DNA of 64,000 bases from Comamonadaceae bacterium PBBC1 (GTDB taxonomy: Bacteria; Pseudomonadota; Gammaproteobacteria; Burkholderiales; Burkholderiaceae_C): the NCBI GenBank assembly GCA_002256145.1, contig NKIP01000021.1, positions 1-64,000 on the forward strand, read 5' to 3'. Position numbers and translations under genes: made by a program. Of the stretch, positions 1 to 8,493 are shown one piece after another; within the stretch, counting starts at the first letter, position 1, and every line of letters starts with the position of its first letter. The notes beneath the pieces were generated by a model. It did not search any database. It was not told the DNA's origin and worked only from the letters and a program-made list of their open reading frames with translations.

Positions 1-108
1 AAACCGCCCAAACTGATCATTGGAGCCATGATGCGCAAGCTCATTCATGTGGCTGTTGGCGTGCTCAAGTCGAACAAACCGTTCAACTCGGCACTTCACT
101 GCGCTTGA
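1..108 (+). CDS. IS110-family transposase, C-terminal end only
   Basis: The reading frame is open from base 1 and stops at 106-108, giving 35 residues that begin KPPKLIIGAMMRKL and end in FNSALHCA. This resembles the last residues of IS110-family (DEDD, transposase_20-type) transposases, which act on circular intermediates and usually make no target duplication. The rest of the gene lies left of the window, so intactness cannot be judged. It is the only insertion-sequence coding remnant seen in the window. The assignment rests on family resemblance of a short tail. Confidence 0.75.
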   Translation, partial: KPPKLIIGAMMRKLIHVAVGVLKSNKPFNSALHCA

Positions 109-225
109 CACGCATCACAGTATCTACCAATACCGTGGCTCCCCGTAGGTCGGCAGCTTCAGCTCCGACATGGCCCGCTGCGCCACAGGCCCGGTGACGA
201 GACCCAAGCCGACCTACCGAAGACT
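109..225 (+). mobile_element. Non-coding 3' flank of the IS110-type element
   Basis: Downstream of the transposase stop there is non-coding sequence with a perfect 10-base inverted repeat, GTAGGTCGGC at 145-154 and GCCGACCTAC at 208-217. This is probably the right end of the element, but the exact junction with the chromosome cannot be seen without the left end. IS1111-group members of the IS110 family carry subterminal inverted repeats and a structured RNA at this side of the gene, which is a possible reading here. Confidence 0.4.
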
Positions 226-295
226 GTGCTTAACGAGCACCATCGGCCTGCCCAAGGTCACAAAGACTCTAAAATTACTTCCGACTCATATTTCC

Positions 296-330
296 ACACC
301 CCCCTCCTTCTTGGCGGGGGGTGTTTTGCT
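296..330 (+). terminator. Rho-independent terminator-like hairpin upstream of mfd
   Basis: A perfect 9-bp stem (296-304 with 316-324, six consecutive G:C pairs) has an 11-base loop and is followed by TTTTGCTTT. It sits only about 25 bases before the mfd ATG, so it probably ends transcription arriving from the left. Confidence 0.7.
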
Positions 331-348
331 TTATCCATCGCCCACGCC

Positions 349-3300
349 ATGCAACTCCCCAGCCTGACCACCGGTAAACGCTTCACCCTGCCCCGCCCCG
401 TGGGATCGGCCGATGCCGTGCTGCTGGCCCAGCTGGCGCAGCGCGAAAAAAAGGCTGGCAAGCTCACCGCCATCGTGACCGCCGATGCATCAGACGCCCA
501 ACGCCTGATGGACGAGCTGGTGTTTTTTGCACCCGATCTGCGCTGCGTGATGTTCCCCGACTGGGAAACCCTGCCCTACGACACGTTTTCGCCGCACCAG
601 GACCTGATCTCTGAGCGCCTGGCCACGCTCTGGCGCATCAAGCAACGCAACCACGCCGAGAGTGCCGACGTGGTGCTGGTGCCCGCCACCACGGCGCTGT
701 ACCGGCTGGCGCCGCCGTCCTTTTTGGCAGGCTACACCTTCGAGTTCAAAGTCAAGCAAAAGCTCGACGAAGCCCAGCTCAAGGCCCAGCTCACGCTGGC
801 TGGCTACTCACATGTGAGCCAGGTGGTCAGCCCCGGCGAATACGCGGTGCGCGGCGGCCTGATCGACCTCTTCCCCATGGGCTCACTCGTGCCTTACCGG
901 GTAGATTTGTTCGACGACGAAATCGACAGCATCCGCACCTTCGACCCCGACAGCCAGCGCAGCCTGTACCCGGTGCCCGAGGTGCGCTTGCTGCCCGGGC
1001 GCGAGTTCCCGATGGACGAGGCGGCCCGTGCGCGTTTCAGAAGCCGCTGGCGCGAACTGCTCGAAGGCGACCCGACCAAGAGCCGCATTTACAAAGACAT
1101 GGGCAATGGCGTGGCCACGGCGGGCATCGAGTACTACTTGCCGCTGTTTTTTGAAGAAACCGCCACGGTGTTCGACTACCTGGGCGCGGGCCCCAATGCG
1201 TCACAAAGCGATGCCGCCACCGTGGTGCTGCACGGCGATCTGGAACCCGCCTTCCAGCGCTTTTGGCAAGACACCCGCGACCGCTACCCCCTGGTGCAGG
1301 GCGACCCCGAGCGGCCCGTGCTGCCGCCGGATGCGCTGTTTTTGAATGCAGAGCAGTTCTACACGCTGACCAACGGCCATGCGCAACTGGCTTTGCGCAC
1401 CGGCACCAGCGATGTGGCCGACAACGCCCTGGCTCAGCCCCTGCCCGAGCTGACGGTGGTGCGCGGTGCCGAAGACCCGTTGTCACGCTTGCAAGCCCAC
1501 ATCCACAGCGGCAAGACCCGCGTGCTGATCCTGGCCGAAAGCGATGGCCGCCGCGAGAGCCTGCTCGACTTTGTGCGCTCCAGCGGCCTCACGCCACCCG
1601 TCTTTGACAGCCTCGAAGATTTTTTGACGAGCGACGAAAAAGTCGGCATGGCCACGGCAGCGCTGGTCAGCGGTTTCCACTGGTTCGAGCACAACATCGA
1701 CTTGGTCACCGAAACCGAACTGTTTGCCGCAGGCCCCACCACGCGCCGCCGCAAAAAGCAGGAACAAGTCAGCGATGTGGAAGCGCTGATCAAAGACCTG
1801 AGCGAGCTGAATGTGGGCGACCCGGTGGTGCACAGTGCCCACGGCATTGGCCGCTACCGGGGTCTGGTCAACATGGACATGGGCCAGAAAAACGAAGACG
1901 GCACGCCCGCCCTGCAAGAGTTTTTGCACCTGGAATACGCCGACAAGGCCACCCTCTATGTGCCCGTGAGCCAGCTGCAACTGATTGGCCGCTACACGGG
2001 CGTGAGCGCAGACGAAGCGCCGCTGCACAAGCTGGGCAGTGGCCAATGGGAAAAGGCCAAACGCCGCGCCGCCGAGCAGGTGCGCGACGCCGCCGCCGAG
2101 TTGCTCAACATCTACGCCCGCCGCGCCGCACGCGAAGGCCATCCTTTCCGCTACAGCCCGCAAGACTACGAAACCTTTGCCAACGACTTTGGCTTTGAAG
2201 AAACCGCCGACCAAAAGGCCGCCATCCACTGCGTGATTCAAGACATGATCAGCCCCCGCCCGATGGACCGCCTGGTTTGTGGCGATGTGGGTTTTGGCAA
2301 GACCGAGGTCGCGCTGCGGGCCGCCTTTGTGGCCGTGACCGGCGGCAAACAGGTCGCGCTGCTGGCCCCCACCACCCTGCTGGCCGAGCAGCATTACCAA
2401 ACCCTCAAAGACCGCTTTGCCAAATGGCCCGTCAAAGTGGCCGAAGTCTCCCGCTTCAGGTCGGGTAAAGAAGTCACCGCCGCCCTCAAAGGCATCGCCG
2501 ACGGCACGGTGGACATCGTGGTAGGCACGCACAAGCTGCTGAGCGAGTCCACCAAGTTCCACGACCTGGGCCTGCTCATCATCGACGAAGAACACCGCTT
2601 TGGCGTGCGCCACAAAGAGGCCATGAAAGGCCTGCGGGCCGAGGTCGATGTACTCACGCTCACCGCCACCCCCATCCCACGCACCATGGGCATGGCTTTG
2701 GAGGGCCTGCGCGATTTGAGCGTGATTGCGACTGCGCCGCAACGCCGCTTGGCCATCAAGACATTTGTGCGCAACGAAGGCACGGGCGTGATCCGCGAAG
2801 CGGTGCTGCGCGAACTCAAGCGCGGCGGCCAGTGCTACTTTTTGCACAACGAGGTCGAGACCATCGAGAACCGCAAGCAAAAGCTCGAAGAAATCCTGCC
2901 CGAAGCCCGCATCGCCGTGGCCCACGGCCAGATGCCCGAACGCGAACTGGAGCGCGTGATGCGCGACTTTGTGGCCCAGCGCTACAACATCTTGCTGTGC
3001 TCGACCATCATCGAGACCGGCATCGACGTGCCCACGGCCAACACCATCGTGATTTCACGCGCCGACAAATTCGGCCTGGCCCAACTCCACCAGCTGCGCG
3101 GGCGCGTGGGCCGTTCGCACCACCAAGCCTATGCGTATTTGATGGTGCCCGAGATCGAAGGCCTGACCAAACAAGCCGCCCAGCGGCTCGACGCGATCCA
3201 GCAAATGGAAGAACTGGGCAGCGGCTTTTATTTGGCGATGCACGACCTGGAGATTCGCGGCGCGGGCGAAGTGTTGGGCGAAAACCAGAGCGGCAACATG

Positions 3301-3852
3301 CTCGAAGTGGGCTTTCAGCTCTACAACGAAATGCTGTCCGAAGCGGTGCGCAGCCTGAAAGCAGGGAAAGAACCCGACTTGCTCAACCCGCTGACCGCCA
3401 CCACCGACATCAACCTGCACGCCCCCGCCCTGCTGCCCAACGACTACTGCGGCGACGTGCACCTGCGCTTGTCCTTCTACAAAAAGCTGGCTACCGCCAA
3501 AACCAGCGACCAGATCGACGCATTGCTCGAAGAACTGGTGGACCGCTTTGGCAAACTGCCCCCGCAAGCGCAGACCCTGGTGGACGTGCACCGCCTGCGC
3601 GTGCTTACCCAGCCCTATGGCGTCATCAAGGTCGACGCCGCACCGGGTGTCATCCAAATCACTTTCAAGCCCAACCCACCGGTGGACCCGATGGCCATCA
3701 TTGGCCTGATCCAAAAAAACAAACACATCAAGCTGGCGGGCAACGACAAAATCCGCATCGAACGCGAACTGCCCGACCCCAAGGCGCGGGCACAGATGGT
3801 GCGGGATGTGCTGCGGAGTTTGGGGCAGCCGAACACAATCAAACAACAATGA
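349..3852 (+). CDS. mfd: Transcription-repair coupling factor Mfd
   Basis: The product is 1167 residues, the usual length. Mfd is a cytoplasmic ATP-driven translocase that removes RNA polymerase stalled at DNA lesions and recruits UvrA. The N-terminal third is UvrB-like. The RNA-polymerase-interacting CarD-like segment (VHSAHGIGRYRG) is near residue 493, Walker A (GDVGFGKTE) near 645, and the DEEH box near 745. The C-terminal TRCF domain follows the helicase core. The ATG at 349 was chosen because the protein then starts MQLPSLTTGKRFTLPRP, as in related beta-proteobacterial proteins. An upstream in-frame ATG at 226 would place the terminator hairpin inside the gene. No clear Shine-Dalgarno sequence precedes 349. 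Confidence 0.97.
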   Translation: MQLPSLTTGKRFTLPRPVGSADAVLLAQLAQREKKAGKLTAIVTADASDAQRLMDELVFFAPDLRCVMFPDWETLPYDTFSPHQDLISERLATLWRIKQRNHAESADVVLVPATTALYRLAPPSFLAGYTFEFKVKQKLDEAQLKAQLTLAGYSHVSQVVSPGEYAVRGGLIDLFPMGSLVPYRVDLFDDEIDSIRTFDPDSQRSLYPVPEVRLLPGREFPMDEAARARFRSRWRELLEGDPTKSRIYKDMGNGVATAGIEYYLPLFFEETATVFDYLGAGPNASQSDAATVVLHGDLEPAFQRFWQDTRDRYPLVQGDPERPVLPPDALFLNAEQFYTLTNGHAQLALRTGTSDVADNALAQPLPELTVVRGAEDPLSRLQAHIHSGKTRVLILAESDGRRESLLDFVRSSGLTPPVFDSLEDFLTSDEKVGMATAALVSGFHWFEHNIDLVTETELFAAGPTTRRRKKQEQVSDVEALIKDLSELNVGDPVVHSAHGIGRYRGLVNMDMGQKNEDGTPALQEFLHLEYADKATLYVPVSQLQLIGRYTGVSADEAPLHKLGSGQWEKAKRRAAEQVRDAAAELLNIYARRAAREGHPFRYSPQDYETFANDFGFEETADQKAAIHCVIQDMISPRPMDRLVCGDVGFGKTEVALRAAFVAVTGGKQVALLAPTTLLAEQHYQTLKDRFAKWPVKVAEVSRFRSGKEVTAALKGIADGTVDIVVGTHKLLSESTKFHDLGLLIIDEEHRFGVRHKEAMKGLRAEVDVLTLTATPIPRTMGMALEGLRDLSVIATAPQRRLAIKTFVRNEGTGVIREAVLRELKRGGQCYFLHNEVETIENRKQKLEEILPEARIAVAHGQMPERELERVMRDFVAQRYNILLCSTIIETGIDVPTANTIVISRADKFGLAQLHQLRGRVGRSHHQAYAYLMVPEIEGLTKQAAQRLDAIQQMEELGSGFYLAMHDLEIRGAGEVLGENQSGNMLEVGFQLYNEMLSEAVRSLKAGKEPDLLNPLTATTDINLHAPALLPNDYCGDVHLRLSFYKKLATAKTSDQIDALLEELVDRFGKLPPQAQTLVDVHRLRVLTQPYGVIKVDAAPGVIQITFKPNPPVDPMAIIGLIQKNKHIKLAGNDKIRIERELPDPKARAQMVRDVLRSLGQPNTIKQQ

Positions 3853-3893
3853 ATGTCATTGGCTTGACGCGCTGTCTCTGGTCAGGTGAAACC

Positions 3894-6656
3894 TCAATCA
3901 ATGCTGCGGTTCAAGCCAAGCACCTCTCGTAGAGCCTCCGAAATGGCAGTGTCTTCACAACTGCCAATTGTTGAAAGCCTTAGCATGCGCAAGTCAGCAT
4001 GTCGAAACACAGAATTTTTGATTTCATCACGTTCTGACTGAAGTGAGCCAGGCCGATGAAATGCCCAACCATCCACTTCAATTCCTAGGACGGGCAGCTT
4101 TCCAATGGTGTCGTAAATCAGAAAATCAACATGTGACCAAGGGTGCAGGACGAATTGACGCTCGCGATCTGTCAACGTCGGCAAGTCACTAATTAGCCAT
4201 GAAAGTGGTACACGCCTAATACATGAGAGGCTGATTTTTGAAAACTCGTCCTCCACAAGAACGTTTTTTATCACTGCCTCAGCAAGACTCTCCGAATCCC
4301 ATTCCGATGTTCGTCCATTTGCATCCAGGAACTGCTTTCGAGCTTCAGCGTAGTCTGCATACAGCAAGTCGAACACAGAGCGTATCTGAGAATGTTTTAC
4401 CAACTGCTGTTGATATCGAATGTAGCGAACGAGATCACCAAAATTCGTATCAAAGCTGTCTTGGCTCTCGGACATGATCACCGTAAAACTTCGCTGCGCC
4501 CTAGAAACAGCCACATTGAGCATTTTCGGATCATCCACAAACTCGCCAATTTGATTGTCCACTGTAGACATGATGATCGCCTGCTTCTCTCGCCCCTGAA
4601 ACCCATGGACCGTAGCCACCTCCATACCGGTGCCGAGAACATCTTTGAGCAGGGCGACTTGCGCCTTATAAGGTGCAATCACGCCAATATCAGTAACCCC
4701 TTTATGGATCAATTCAGGTTGAATTTCTTGCAAAATCACTTCTGATTGCCTTAGGTTGATACGTCCTCTTGCGTGATGCCCTGGTGCCGTGAAAACCACC
4801 TGCATGACGTCAGTCTCACCATGATCGGAAGTCATGATGATCAGTTGATCGTCGTAAAACTTTTGATTAAAAAATCCCGCGATCTTGGGGTGGCATCGGT
4901 AATGTTCTTTCAGTAGTACATCAGGCGCTTGTGGCCATAGCGCCTTTGCAGAAGACAAGAAACTATTCTCAGCATAGTTCCAAGCTCGGCGGTTCAAATC
5001 ATATTTACGCCACAGTTCTGTAGCTTGGCATTTGACTTGATCCTTGATGACGTTAGGCAACTGTTTTTCATCTCCTACAATCACTGCGCGTTTGGCACAC
5101 GACAAAGCAAGCACACCAGTTACGACATCAACTTGGGATGCCTCATCGACAATGATCAGATCAAAAAGACATTCAGGAGACAAAGAAGTCTTGATGGAAT
5201 GTGTTGTACTCAATACAACAGGGTACTCTTCAAGAAACGCATCGTATTTCGACCACAACTCCCGACTCGTAAATTGCGTCCGCTCCTTTGGCTGGCGATG
5301 TCTCTTCGCAATCACTTCACGCAACAACGTCCATGAAACGTCTTTCACTTGTTGCTGAACAGCATCAAAGTTGTTTTCTGTCAAAACACGTTCTGCGCGG
5401 GACAACTCAATTTGCAGCTCAATCAAATATTTTTCGTAATACAAGCTGCGCAAGACCATCGGGCCTTCAGCAAGCAATTTGTGTCGCTTCTTGGTCCCCC
5501 AAGGTCCGTACAGGAAAATTTGCTTGAGCAGACGTAACAAGCCAATCCGAGCCTTAGGATTTCTTTCTTCACACTCAATCTGCAACATCAACCAATCACG
5601 GGCTGACCAGCGATCTAGCATAGCCAGCGCATTTTTAGAAGGTTTTGTCCCTTCAAGTCGACAATGAAGTTCAAACTCGGTCTTGGCTTGTTTCAGCTTG
5701 ACCACGAGCGTTGCACGGTCATTATTTGCCTGAATCAATTGATCCAGAGAAGTTACCAACGATTTCAGATGCAATTCAAGTTGAGAAACATCCAAGCTTC
5801 TTTCTTGAGCTTGCTTGACCCAATCCGGATACACACTTTGCTGTGCAATGAATGCATCCTTGTTATCACGTCGGCCAAGCTTGGCTAACAAAAAACCCAA
5901 TCCTTCACCATCTAACTTGTCGGCCACATTTTGGATGGCCGCATTGTTGTTTGATACCACCGCCACCGTTTTTCCAAAGTAAATTGCGTTGGCAACTATG
6001 TTGAGAATTGTCTGCGTCTTGCCTGTTCCTGGCGGACCCTGCACAAAAACCGCTTGAGACTGAAAAGTTTTTTCTACAGCAACTTTCTGACTGACATTCG
6101 TGCCAAACGGGTAGATCAAAGGGCTTTTAGATACCTCTAATTGATCCAGGCCATCCTCTGGGACAAGATACTTGGCTAAAACGCTGGCATCTGAGACTTT
6201 GTCCAAATAACTGAACTGCTTTGTCAAAAGTGATTCATCTTCGAGGTTTTGAGCACCCGCCAATTCGGAGACATGACGAAAGTAATCCAATACCGTCCGG
6301 CAAACAGGGTCAACAGCGATATTGCGTTCTACACTGACCTCGGCCACCGCATAGGGCTTACGTCGCCCCTGTGAGCTAACGATATAGAAGTCTGAATATT
6401 TAACGATGGACTCCACGCCCCGTAGTACTTTCCCTGCAACACAGAGCTGGACTGCAGCAGGGCTATGGGTCGTTATGGGGCTTCCAAGTAGGCGTACTCT
6501 CTCTTGAGAATATGAGAACCACTGCTCTGGTGTGCTCTTGAAGCAAATTTCAATGCGTTGAGTTTGCTGAGAATTACGGAACTCGAGAACATCATCTGTT
6601 TTGTCTACCCAGTCACCCGTTTTACTTCGGACGAGCACAGGCTTTTTTTCACTCAT
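3894..6656 (-). CDS. SF1 (DNA2-like) helicase with C-terminal PD-(D/E)XK-type nuclease domain
   Basis: The 920-residue protein has an AAA_11/AAA_12-type superfamily 1 helicase core. Motif I (GPPGTGKT) is near residue 207, motif II (IIVDEASQ) near 502, followed by GDEKQLP, and the last motifs VHGFQGREKQ and NVAVSRAQ near 700. The C-terminal 100 residues contain DFLIYD, GIEVDGWAFH and RDEIKNSVFR, the layout of DUF2726/restriction-endonuclease-like folds with acidic residues and a following QSERD segment. The role is unknown; proteins of this build occur in RNA/DNA processing and in phage defence. Base composition is visibly more AT-rich than both neighbours, which suggests horizontal transfer. 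It is convergent with mfd and divergent from the toxin-antitoxin pair. Confidence 0.85.
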   Translation of the reverse strand: MSEKKPVLVRSKTGDWVDKTDDVLEFRNSQQTQRIEICFKSTPEQWFSYSQERVRLLGSPITTHSPAAVQLCVAGKVLRGVESIVKYSDFYIVSSQGRRKPYAVAEVSVERNIAVDPVCRTVLDYFRHVSELAGAQNLEDESLLTKQFSYLDKVSDASVLAKYLVPEDGLDQLEVSKSPLIYPFGTNVSQKVAVEKTFQSQAVFVQGPPGTGKTQTILNIVANAIYFGKTVAVVSNNNAAIQNVADKLDGEGLGFLLAKLGRRDNKDAFIAQQSVYPDWVKQAQERSLDVSQLELHLKSLVTSLDQLIQANNDRATLVVKLKQAKTEFELHCRLEGTKPSKNALAMLDRWSARDWLMLQIECEERNPKARIGLLRLLKQIFLYGPWGTKKRHKLLAEGPMVLRSLYYEKYLIELQIELSRAERVLTENNFDAVQQQVKDVSWTLLREVIAKRHRQPKERTQFTSRELWSKYDAFLEEYPVVLSTTHSIKTSLSPECLFDLIIVDEASQVDVVTGVLALSCAKRAVIVGDEKQLPNVIKDQVKCQATELWRKYDLNRRAWNYAENSFLSSAKALWPQAPDVLLKEHYRCHPKIAGFFNQKFYDDQLIIMTSDHGETDVMQVVFTAPGHHARGRINLRQSEVILQEIQPELIHKGVTDIGVIAPYKAQVALLKDVLGTGMEVATVHGFQGREKQAIIMSTVDNQIGEFVDDPKMLNVAVSRAQRSFTVIMSESQDSFDTNFGDLVRYIRYQQQLVKHSQIRSVFDLLYADYAEARKQFLDANGRTSEWDSESLAEAVIKNVLVEDEFSKISLSCIRRVPLSWLISDLPTLTDRERQFVLHPWSHVDFLIYDTIGKLPVLGIEVDGWAFHRPGSLQSERDEIKNSVFRHADLRMLRLSTIGSCEDTAISEALREVLGLNRSID

Positions 6657-6740
6657 GAGACAAATCCACCAATTAATTAGAAATAAATGAATTTACTTCA
6701 TCTAATTTTGCAATCCATCAATAAAACCAACTGGATCGGC

Positions 6741-6754
6741 AATGCAATTGCATT
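6741..6754. promoter_or_regulatory. 14-bp palindrome, probable operator of the prlF-yhaV operon
   Basis: AATGCAATTGCATT is a perfect palindrome 32 bases before the antitoxin ATG, in the divergent region with the helicase gene. PrlF-type antitoxins are AbrB-fold DNA binders that autorepress, so this is the likely binding site. It could also affect the helicase promoter. Confidence 0.5.
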
Positions 6755-6785
6755 ACCATTGCAGCATCCTCAGTTGGAACTGCCC

Positions 6786-7112
6786 ATGCCCGCCCTGATC
6801 GCTGCCGAATCCACCCTCACCGACCGCTACCAGACCACGGTGCCCGATGCCGTGCGCCGGGCACTCAATTTGGGCAAGCGCGACAAGCTGCGTTACACCG
6901 TACATCCCGACGGTAATGTGCTGCTGACCCGTGCAGCAGATACCGACACCGACCCGGCGATGGATGCGTTTTTGGGCTTTTTGGCCAAGGACATGACCCA
7001 GCACCCCGAGCGCCTGCAAGCGCTGGACAAGGCGCTGGTGCAGCGCGTGCAAACGCTCACAGCGGGTGTGGCCGTCGATCTGGATGCGCCTTTGTCGGCA
7101 GACGATGAATGA
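6786..7112 (+). CDS. prlF: PrlF-family type II antitoxin (AbrB/SpoVT fold)
   Basis: The 108-residue product begins MPALIAAESTLTDRYQTTVP, followed by VRRALNLGKRDKLRYTV, the swapped-hairpin AbrB DNA-binding fold of PrlF/SohA antitoxins. The antitoxin would neutralise the following YhaV toxin and repress the operon. The ATG at 6786 starts directly at the conserved domain; a longer form from 6687 would add 33 unrelated residues and run through the palindrome at 6741. The stop codon overlaps the toxin start (ATGA), showing translational coupling. Confidence 0.85.
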   Translation: MPALIAAESTLTDRYQTTVPDAVRRALNLGKRDKLRYTVHPDGNVLLTRAADTDTDPAMDAFLGFLAKDMTQHPERLQALDKALVQRVQTLTAGVAVDLDAPLSADDE

Positions 7113-7582
7113 GCAGCGCAGATGAAGCGCTGGTCGTTAACGGCTGGACGGTGTTTGCCCACCCGTTGTTTCTGGCGCAGCTGCAGGCCTTGACCGAGCA
7201 AGTGGCCGCGATGCAGGCCAAAGACCCACAGGGCTACACCCGCAAAAACGCCACCAAACGCTTGGCCGCCATCCGGCAGTTGGCTTTAGAGGTCATTCCG
7301 CAAGACCCGACACGGCCCGAATACCGACAAGGCAACACTCTGGGTGATGCCCATCGGCATTGGTTTCGGGCCAAGTTCTTTCAGCAGTACCGGCTGTTTT
7401 TTCGCTTCCATGCGGCCAGCCGCATCATCGTGCTGGCCTGGGTGAACGACGAAGACACCCGCCGCGCCTACGAAAGCCCGGACGACGCCTACCGCGTGTT
7501 TCGCAAAATGCTGGACAGCGGACACCCGCCGGGCGATTGGGATGAACTGCTGACGCAAGCCCAGGCCATGCCCAAAACGTGA
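7109..7582 (+). CDS. yhaV: YhaV-family toxin (RelE-superfamily ribonuclease)
   Basis: The 157-residue product matches the YhaV family: NGWTVFAHPLFLAQL at the start, WFRAKFFQQYRLFFRF in the middle, and IIVLAWVNDEDTRRAY with a C-terminal PDDAYRVFRKML. YhaV is a ribosome-associated mRNA endonuclease in E. coli that blocks growth unless bound by PrlF. The gene overlaps prlF by four bases. The reading frame looks complete, so the pair is probably functional. Confidence 0.88.
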   Translation: MSSADEALVVNGWTVFAHPLFLAQLQALTEQVAAMQAKDPQGYTRKNATKRLAAIRQLALEVIPQDPTRPEYRQGNTLGDAHRHWFRAKFFQQYRLFFRFHAASRIIVLAWVNDEDTRRAYESPDDAYRVFRKMLDSGHPPGDWDELLTQAQAMPKT

Positions 7583-7598
7583 TGCCCCAGACGCGATA

Positions 7599-8330
7599 AT
7601 GTCGGCCATGACCACCGCCTCCCCCACCGAATTTGCCCCCGGCCTTGCCATTCAGGGCTTCACCGCCCCCCTGCCCTTGTCCCAGTTCAAGCTGATCGCG
7701 TTTGACATGGACTCCACGCTCATCAGCATTGAATGCATTGACGAGATTGCCGACGCCGTGGGCCGCAAGGCCGAGGTGGCGGCCATCACCGAAGCCGCCA
7801 TGCGCGGCGAGATCACCGACTTCAAGGAAAGCTTGCGACGCCGCCTGGCCCTGCTCAAAGGTGTGACGCTGGCCGACATGGAGCGCGTCTACACCGAGCG
7901 CCTGAAGATCAACCCCGGCGCTGCCGAGTTGATCGCGGCTTGCCAGAAGGTGGGCATGAAGGTGCTGCTGGTGTCTGGCGGCTTCACCTTTTTTGCCGAC
8001 CGCGTGAAAGAACGCTTGAACATCGACTTTGCCCGCTCCAACCGGCTTGAGGTGGTCAATGGTGAGCTCACGGGCGGCCTGGTCATGCAAAGCTGGGGCG
8101 ACATTTGTGATGGCGCAGAAAAACGTCGCACCCTGCTCGAAGTGGCATCGCTGCTGGGCATTGAGGCCCACGAATGCATCGCCATGGGTGACGGTGCCAA
8201 CGACCTGCCCATGATGGGCGTGGCAGGTTTGTCGGTGGCGTATCACGCCAAGCCCAAGGTGCGCGAGCAGGCCATGGTCGCCATTCACACGGGCGGGCTG
8301 GACCGCCTGCTGGAAGTCGTTAAGCCCTGA
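7599..8330 (+). CDS. serB: Phosphoserine phosphatase SerB
   Basis: A 243-residue HAD-superfamily enzyme that hydrolyses O-phosphoserine in the last step of serine synthesis. The nucleophile motif FDMDSTLISIECIDEIAD is near residue 34, motif II (LLVSGGFTFF) near 125 and the metal-binding GDGANDLPM near 196. It is the short form without the N-terminal ACT-like region of E. coli SerB. ATG codons at 7599 and 7608 are both possible starts. It follows yhaV by 16 bases but is unrelated in function. Confidence 0.93.
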   Translation: MSAMTTASPTEFAPGLAIQGFTAPLPLSQFKLIAFDMDSTLISIECIDEIADAVGRKAEVAAITEAAMRGEITDFKESLRRRLALLKGVTLADMERVYTERLKINPGAAELIAACQKVGMKVLLVSGGFTFFADRVKERLNIDFARSNRLEVVNGELTGGLVMQSWGDICDGAEKRRTLLEVASLLGIEAHECIAMGDGANDLPMMGVAGLSVAYHAKPKVREQAMVAIHTGGLDRLLEVVKP

Positions 8331-8340
8331 TCAAACCCAA

Positions 8341-8364
8341 AATCAGTCATGCAAGTGACTGATT
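8341..8364. other. Stem-loop after serB
   Basis: AATCAGTCA (8341-8349) pairs perfectly with TGACTGATT (8356-8364) around a 6-base loop. There is no T-run, so it may be a weak terminator or an RNA 3' end structure of serB. Confidence 0.4.
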
Positions 8365-8450
8365 CTCCGTGTAAACCCTGAGGGTTTGGCGCTTTGTAAG
8401 TAGCCAGCTATCACCCGCTGATGGGCCTCCGCTGAAATACTGGACCTGTC

Positions 8451-8469
8451 CTTTGCAAACCATGCAAAG
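8451..8469. promoter_or_regulatory. Inverted repeat in the leader of the dehydrogenase operon
   Basis: CTTTGCA and TGCAAAG flank a 5-base spacer, 25 bases before the ATG at 8494. The position suits an operator or a leader hairpin for the following dehydrogenase genes. No regulator is encoded nearby except the ribbon-helix-helix protein at 10791. Confidence 0.35.
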
Positions 8470-8493
8470 ACATCCACATCAACGGAGACTTTC

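Noticed and set aside
1483-2925. 480-codon open frame on the minus strand inside mfd
   Set aside because: It has no recognisable domain, is fully antisense to a clear mfd and is explained by high-GC codon use leaving few stops on the opposite strand.
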